Shown one piece after another: positions 5,575 through 7,205 of a stretch of DNA of 7,205 bases. Position 1 is the stretch's first letter. Each line of letters begins with the position of its first letter. The DNA comes from Planctomycetota bacterium (GTDB lineage: Bacteria; Planctomycetota; Planctomycetia; Pirellulales; UBA1268): the NCBI GenBank assembly GCA_003670825.1, contig QWQL01000081.1, positions 1 through 7,205 on the forward strand, read 5' to 3'. The notes under the pieces were generated by a model. The model saw nothing but the letters and a program-made list of their open reading frames with translations, did not search any database and had not been told where the DNA came from. The position numbers were made by a program, and so were the translations under genes.

Positions 5575-7073
5575 GCGGACTGCCGCAGCCGCCGGCGGTC
5601 GATCCGCACGGATCGGCGACGATCATCGCGCGGGACGTGATGGCCGGCCGGCTGCGGGCGGCCCAGGTGCTCGCGGTGCGGATGGAGCGGCATGCCGTCA
5701 GCGGTGGCCGCCTCAACGCGCTGGTGCAGCAGCGGTGGGCCGCCGCAGCGGCGGAGGCCGACACGATCGACGCCCGGGTGGCTGCCGGCGAACTCCACGA
5801 CGCCCCCCTGGCCGGCGTGCCGGTCAGCGTGAAGGAGTGCTTTGCGGTCCGCGGGCTCTCGACCACGCTGGGCATCAAGGCCCGCCGTGGGCTGGCCGAT
5901 GCGGATGACGCCCCGCTCGTCAAGCAGCTGCGAGCCGCCGGCGCGGTCATCGTCGGCAAGGCCAACGTGCCGCAGGCCATGTACCTCCACGAAACCGACA
6001 ACCCCGTCTGGGGACGCACGCTGCACCCGGCCGATCCGTCGCGAGGCCCCGGTGGGTCCAGTGGTGGCGATGCCGCGCTGGTCGCGGCCGGGGTGGTGCC
6101 GCTCGGCGTGGGGAACGACCTGGCTGGCAGTCTCCGGCAGCCGGCTCATGCCTGCGGGATCGCGGCCCTCGTCCCGCGGTCGGCGGCCCTGGGCGACGGC
6201 GGTGCTTTCGCGACGATGCCGGGCCTCACGGCCGTGAGGCCGCGGGCGGGTTTCCTCGCGCGGTGCGTTGAGGATCTGAGGCTGGCTCTCGACGCGGTGA
6301 CGGCGATCGGCCAGACGCAGCCGGTGATCCGCCGGGTGGCATGGTGGGATGACTCCGGCCCGATCCCATCCTCACCGGCGGTGCGCCGGGGCGTGCACGA
6401 AGCCGTCGCGCGGCTCTCCAAACAGGGCATCGAAGTCAACCGCCTGCCTGGCGACTTTGCGGGAGAGGCGGCGTGGCTGCTGCTGGCCATCCTCGCCGCC
6501 GATGGCGGCGAGAATGTCCGCCGCCTGTTCGCCGGCGAGCGACCGATGCCGGGCGTGCGGAGGCTGCTGGCGATCGCTGGGGTGCCCCGCCGCTGGCGGC
6601 CGGTGGTGGTGGCCGCATCGCGGTTCGTCGGGAGGCGGACCGAAGCCGAGGGCGTGAGGCGGACGGGCCGCCGGTCCCGAGAGGAGTTCGCTTCGCTGCT
6701 CGCGGACCGCGAGGCGCTGGCAGACCGATTCGCGGCTGCCGTCTCGGGCTACGACGCGGTGATCTGTCCGGTCTCAGCCGTGCCGGCACTGCGGCATGGC
6801 ACGGCGGCCAGGCTCGTGCTGGCGGCCGCCCCCTGCCTGCTGGCGAATCTGCTCGAACTGGCGGCGGGTGCCGTGCCAGTGACTGCCGTGCAGCCCGAGG
6901 AAGAGCGGGGACGTCGCTGGAGCCTCGACCCCGTGCTCCGCGCCGCCGCGGCGACCGACAGGGGCAGCCGCGGGCTGCCGATTGGCGTGCAGGTGGTGGG
7001 CTGCCCCGGTCGCGACGAAGCGGTCGTGCTCGAGGTGATGCGGATGATCGAATCGGGACCAGCCCGCGGGTGA
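5571..7073 (+). CDS. Amidase-signature family hydrolase, FAAH/amidase-like
   Basis: A 500-residue serine hydrolase that cleaves amide bonds; the substrate cannot be told. The Ser-cisSer-Lys triad is complete: K88 in GVPVSVKECF, S163 in GPGGSSGGDAAL and nucleophile S187 in GNDLAGSLRQPA. The spacings (75 and 24) equal those of mammalian FAAH (K142, S217, S241). The C-terminal LPIGVQVVG (469-477) is the usual family ending. It differs from GatA: no gatB or gatC is nearby, and the usual GLKPT after the nucleophile is replaced by AALVPR. The GTG start at 5571 overlaps the preceding stop (GTGA). It is needed because the first ATG (codon 24) would remove part of the conserved N-terminal helix. No Shine-Dalgarno is visible, so coupled translation is likely. 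There is no signal peptide, so it is probably cytoplasmic. Confidence 0.92.
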   Translation: MSGLPQPPAVDPHGSATIIARDVMAGRLRAAQVLAVRMERHAVSGGRLNALVQQRWAAAAAEADTIDARVAAGELHDAPLAGVPVSVKECFAVRGLSTTLGIKARRGLADADDAPLVKQLRAAGAVIVGKANVPQAMYLHETDNPVWGRTLHPADPSRGPGGSSGGDAALVAAGVVPLGVGNDLAGSLRQPAHACGIAALVPRSAALGDGGAFATMPGLTAVRPRAGFLARCVEDLRLALDAVTAIGQTQPVIRRVAWWDDSGPIPSSPAVRRGVHEAVARLSKQGIEVNRLPGDFAGEAAWLLLAILAADGGENVRRLFAGERPMPGVRRLLAIAGVPRRWRPVVVAASRFVGRRTEAEGVRRTGRRSREEFASLLADREALADRFAAAVSGYDAVICPVSAVPALRHGTAARLVLAAAPCLLANLLELAAGAVPVTAVQPEEERGRRWSLDPVLRAAAATDRGSRGLPIGVQVVGCPGRDEAVVLEVMRMIESGPARG

Positions 7074-7079
7074 ACCACA

Positions 7080-7097
7080 AGCCGCGTGACCACGGCT
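7080..7097. terminator. Weak hairpin between convergent genes
   Basis: AGCCG, eight bases, then CGGCT can form a five-base stem in the 27-base gap between the convergent amidase and CheB genes. There is no T-run on either side. It could serve both genes as a weak terminator, but the evidence is only position and the short stem. Confidence 0.22.
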
Positions 7098-7100
7098 GGA

Positions 7101-7205
7101 TCAGGCATTCATGCGGGCGGCGATCACGCGGGGCATCGCGTCGATCGCGAGCACCTCGCAGGCGGCACCAGCATCGATGGCCGCCTTCGGCATGCTGAAC
7201 ACCAC
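7101..7205 (-). CDS. cheB: CheB-type protein-glutamate methylesterase, C-terminal fragment
   Basis: The last 34 codons plus stop of a gene that enters from the right edge on the minus strand. The visible residues begin VVFSMPKAAIDAGAACEVLA and end DAMPRVIAARMNA. In CheB the segment V(V/W)xMPxxAIxxGAxxEVLxLxxI forms the end of the catalytic domain, which demethylates or deamidates chemoreceptor glutamates. The catalytic Ser, His and Asp lie upstream, outside the window, as would any receiver domain. It could therefore be full CheB, a stand-alone methylesterase domain, or a CheB-CheR fusion of the type in which CheB is not N-terminal. The gene converges with the amidase. No other chemotaxis gene is visible. 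Confidence 0.72.
   Translation of the reverse strand: MVFSMPKAAIDAGAACEVLAIDAMPRVIAARMNA

Noticed and set aside
4262..6019. 585-residue open frame on the minus strand
   Set aside because: Arg/Pro/Ala-rich with no motif. It crosses antisense over both the membrane protein and the amidase, two genes with strong protein evidence.

Overview
The window is high-GC bacterial DNA, densely coding, and most probably from a member of the Planctomycetota. That placement is an inference. It rests on two proteins that resemble planctomycete-restricted families as I remember them: a small protein beginning MAARDINVIALVKGGERYVF, and a large acidic single-pass membrane protein. Weak use of Shine-Dalgarno sites fits but does not prove it. 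I see no tRNA, rRNA, CRISPR array, insertion sequence or prophage gene.

Left part (1-1905), minus strand. Reading right to left, a BshB1-like PIG-L deacetylase (1222-1905) is followed by a 248-base spacer holding two short inverted repeats. Then come a 77-residue protein (740-973) and, 19 bases further, a XerC/XerD-type tyrosine recombinase (720 to beyond base 1). The recombinase lacks its C-terminus because the window ends. The last two genes look like a transcription unit.

Middle part (1906-3550). A 97-base divergent spacer separates the deacetylase from a complete M32 zinc carboxypeptidase (2003-3550) on the plus strand.

Right part (3551-7205). A good extended -10 promoter (TGGTACAAT) precedes a 643-residue protein. 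It has a very acidic N-terminal half, one membrane segment, a Pro/Ala linker and a folded C-terminal domain. Its stop codon overlaps a GTG start (GTGA) of a 500-residue amidase-signature hydrolase with an intact Lys-Ser-Ser triad. Converging from the right edge is the last 34 codons of a CheB-type methylesterase.

The genes do not form one obvious pathway. Most are housekeeping-like: chromosome dimer resolution or integration, thiol or sugar deacetylation, and peptide turnover. I did not find a convincing new multi-gene system. The two best leads are the small protein coupled to xerC and the translationally coupled pair of membrane protein plus FAAH-like amidase.
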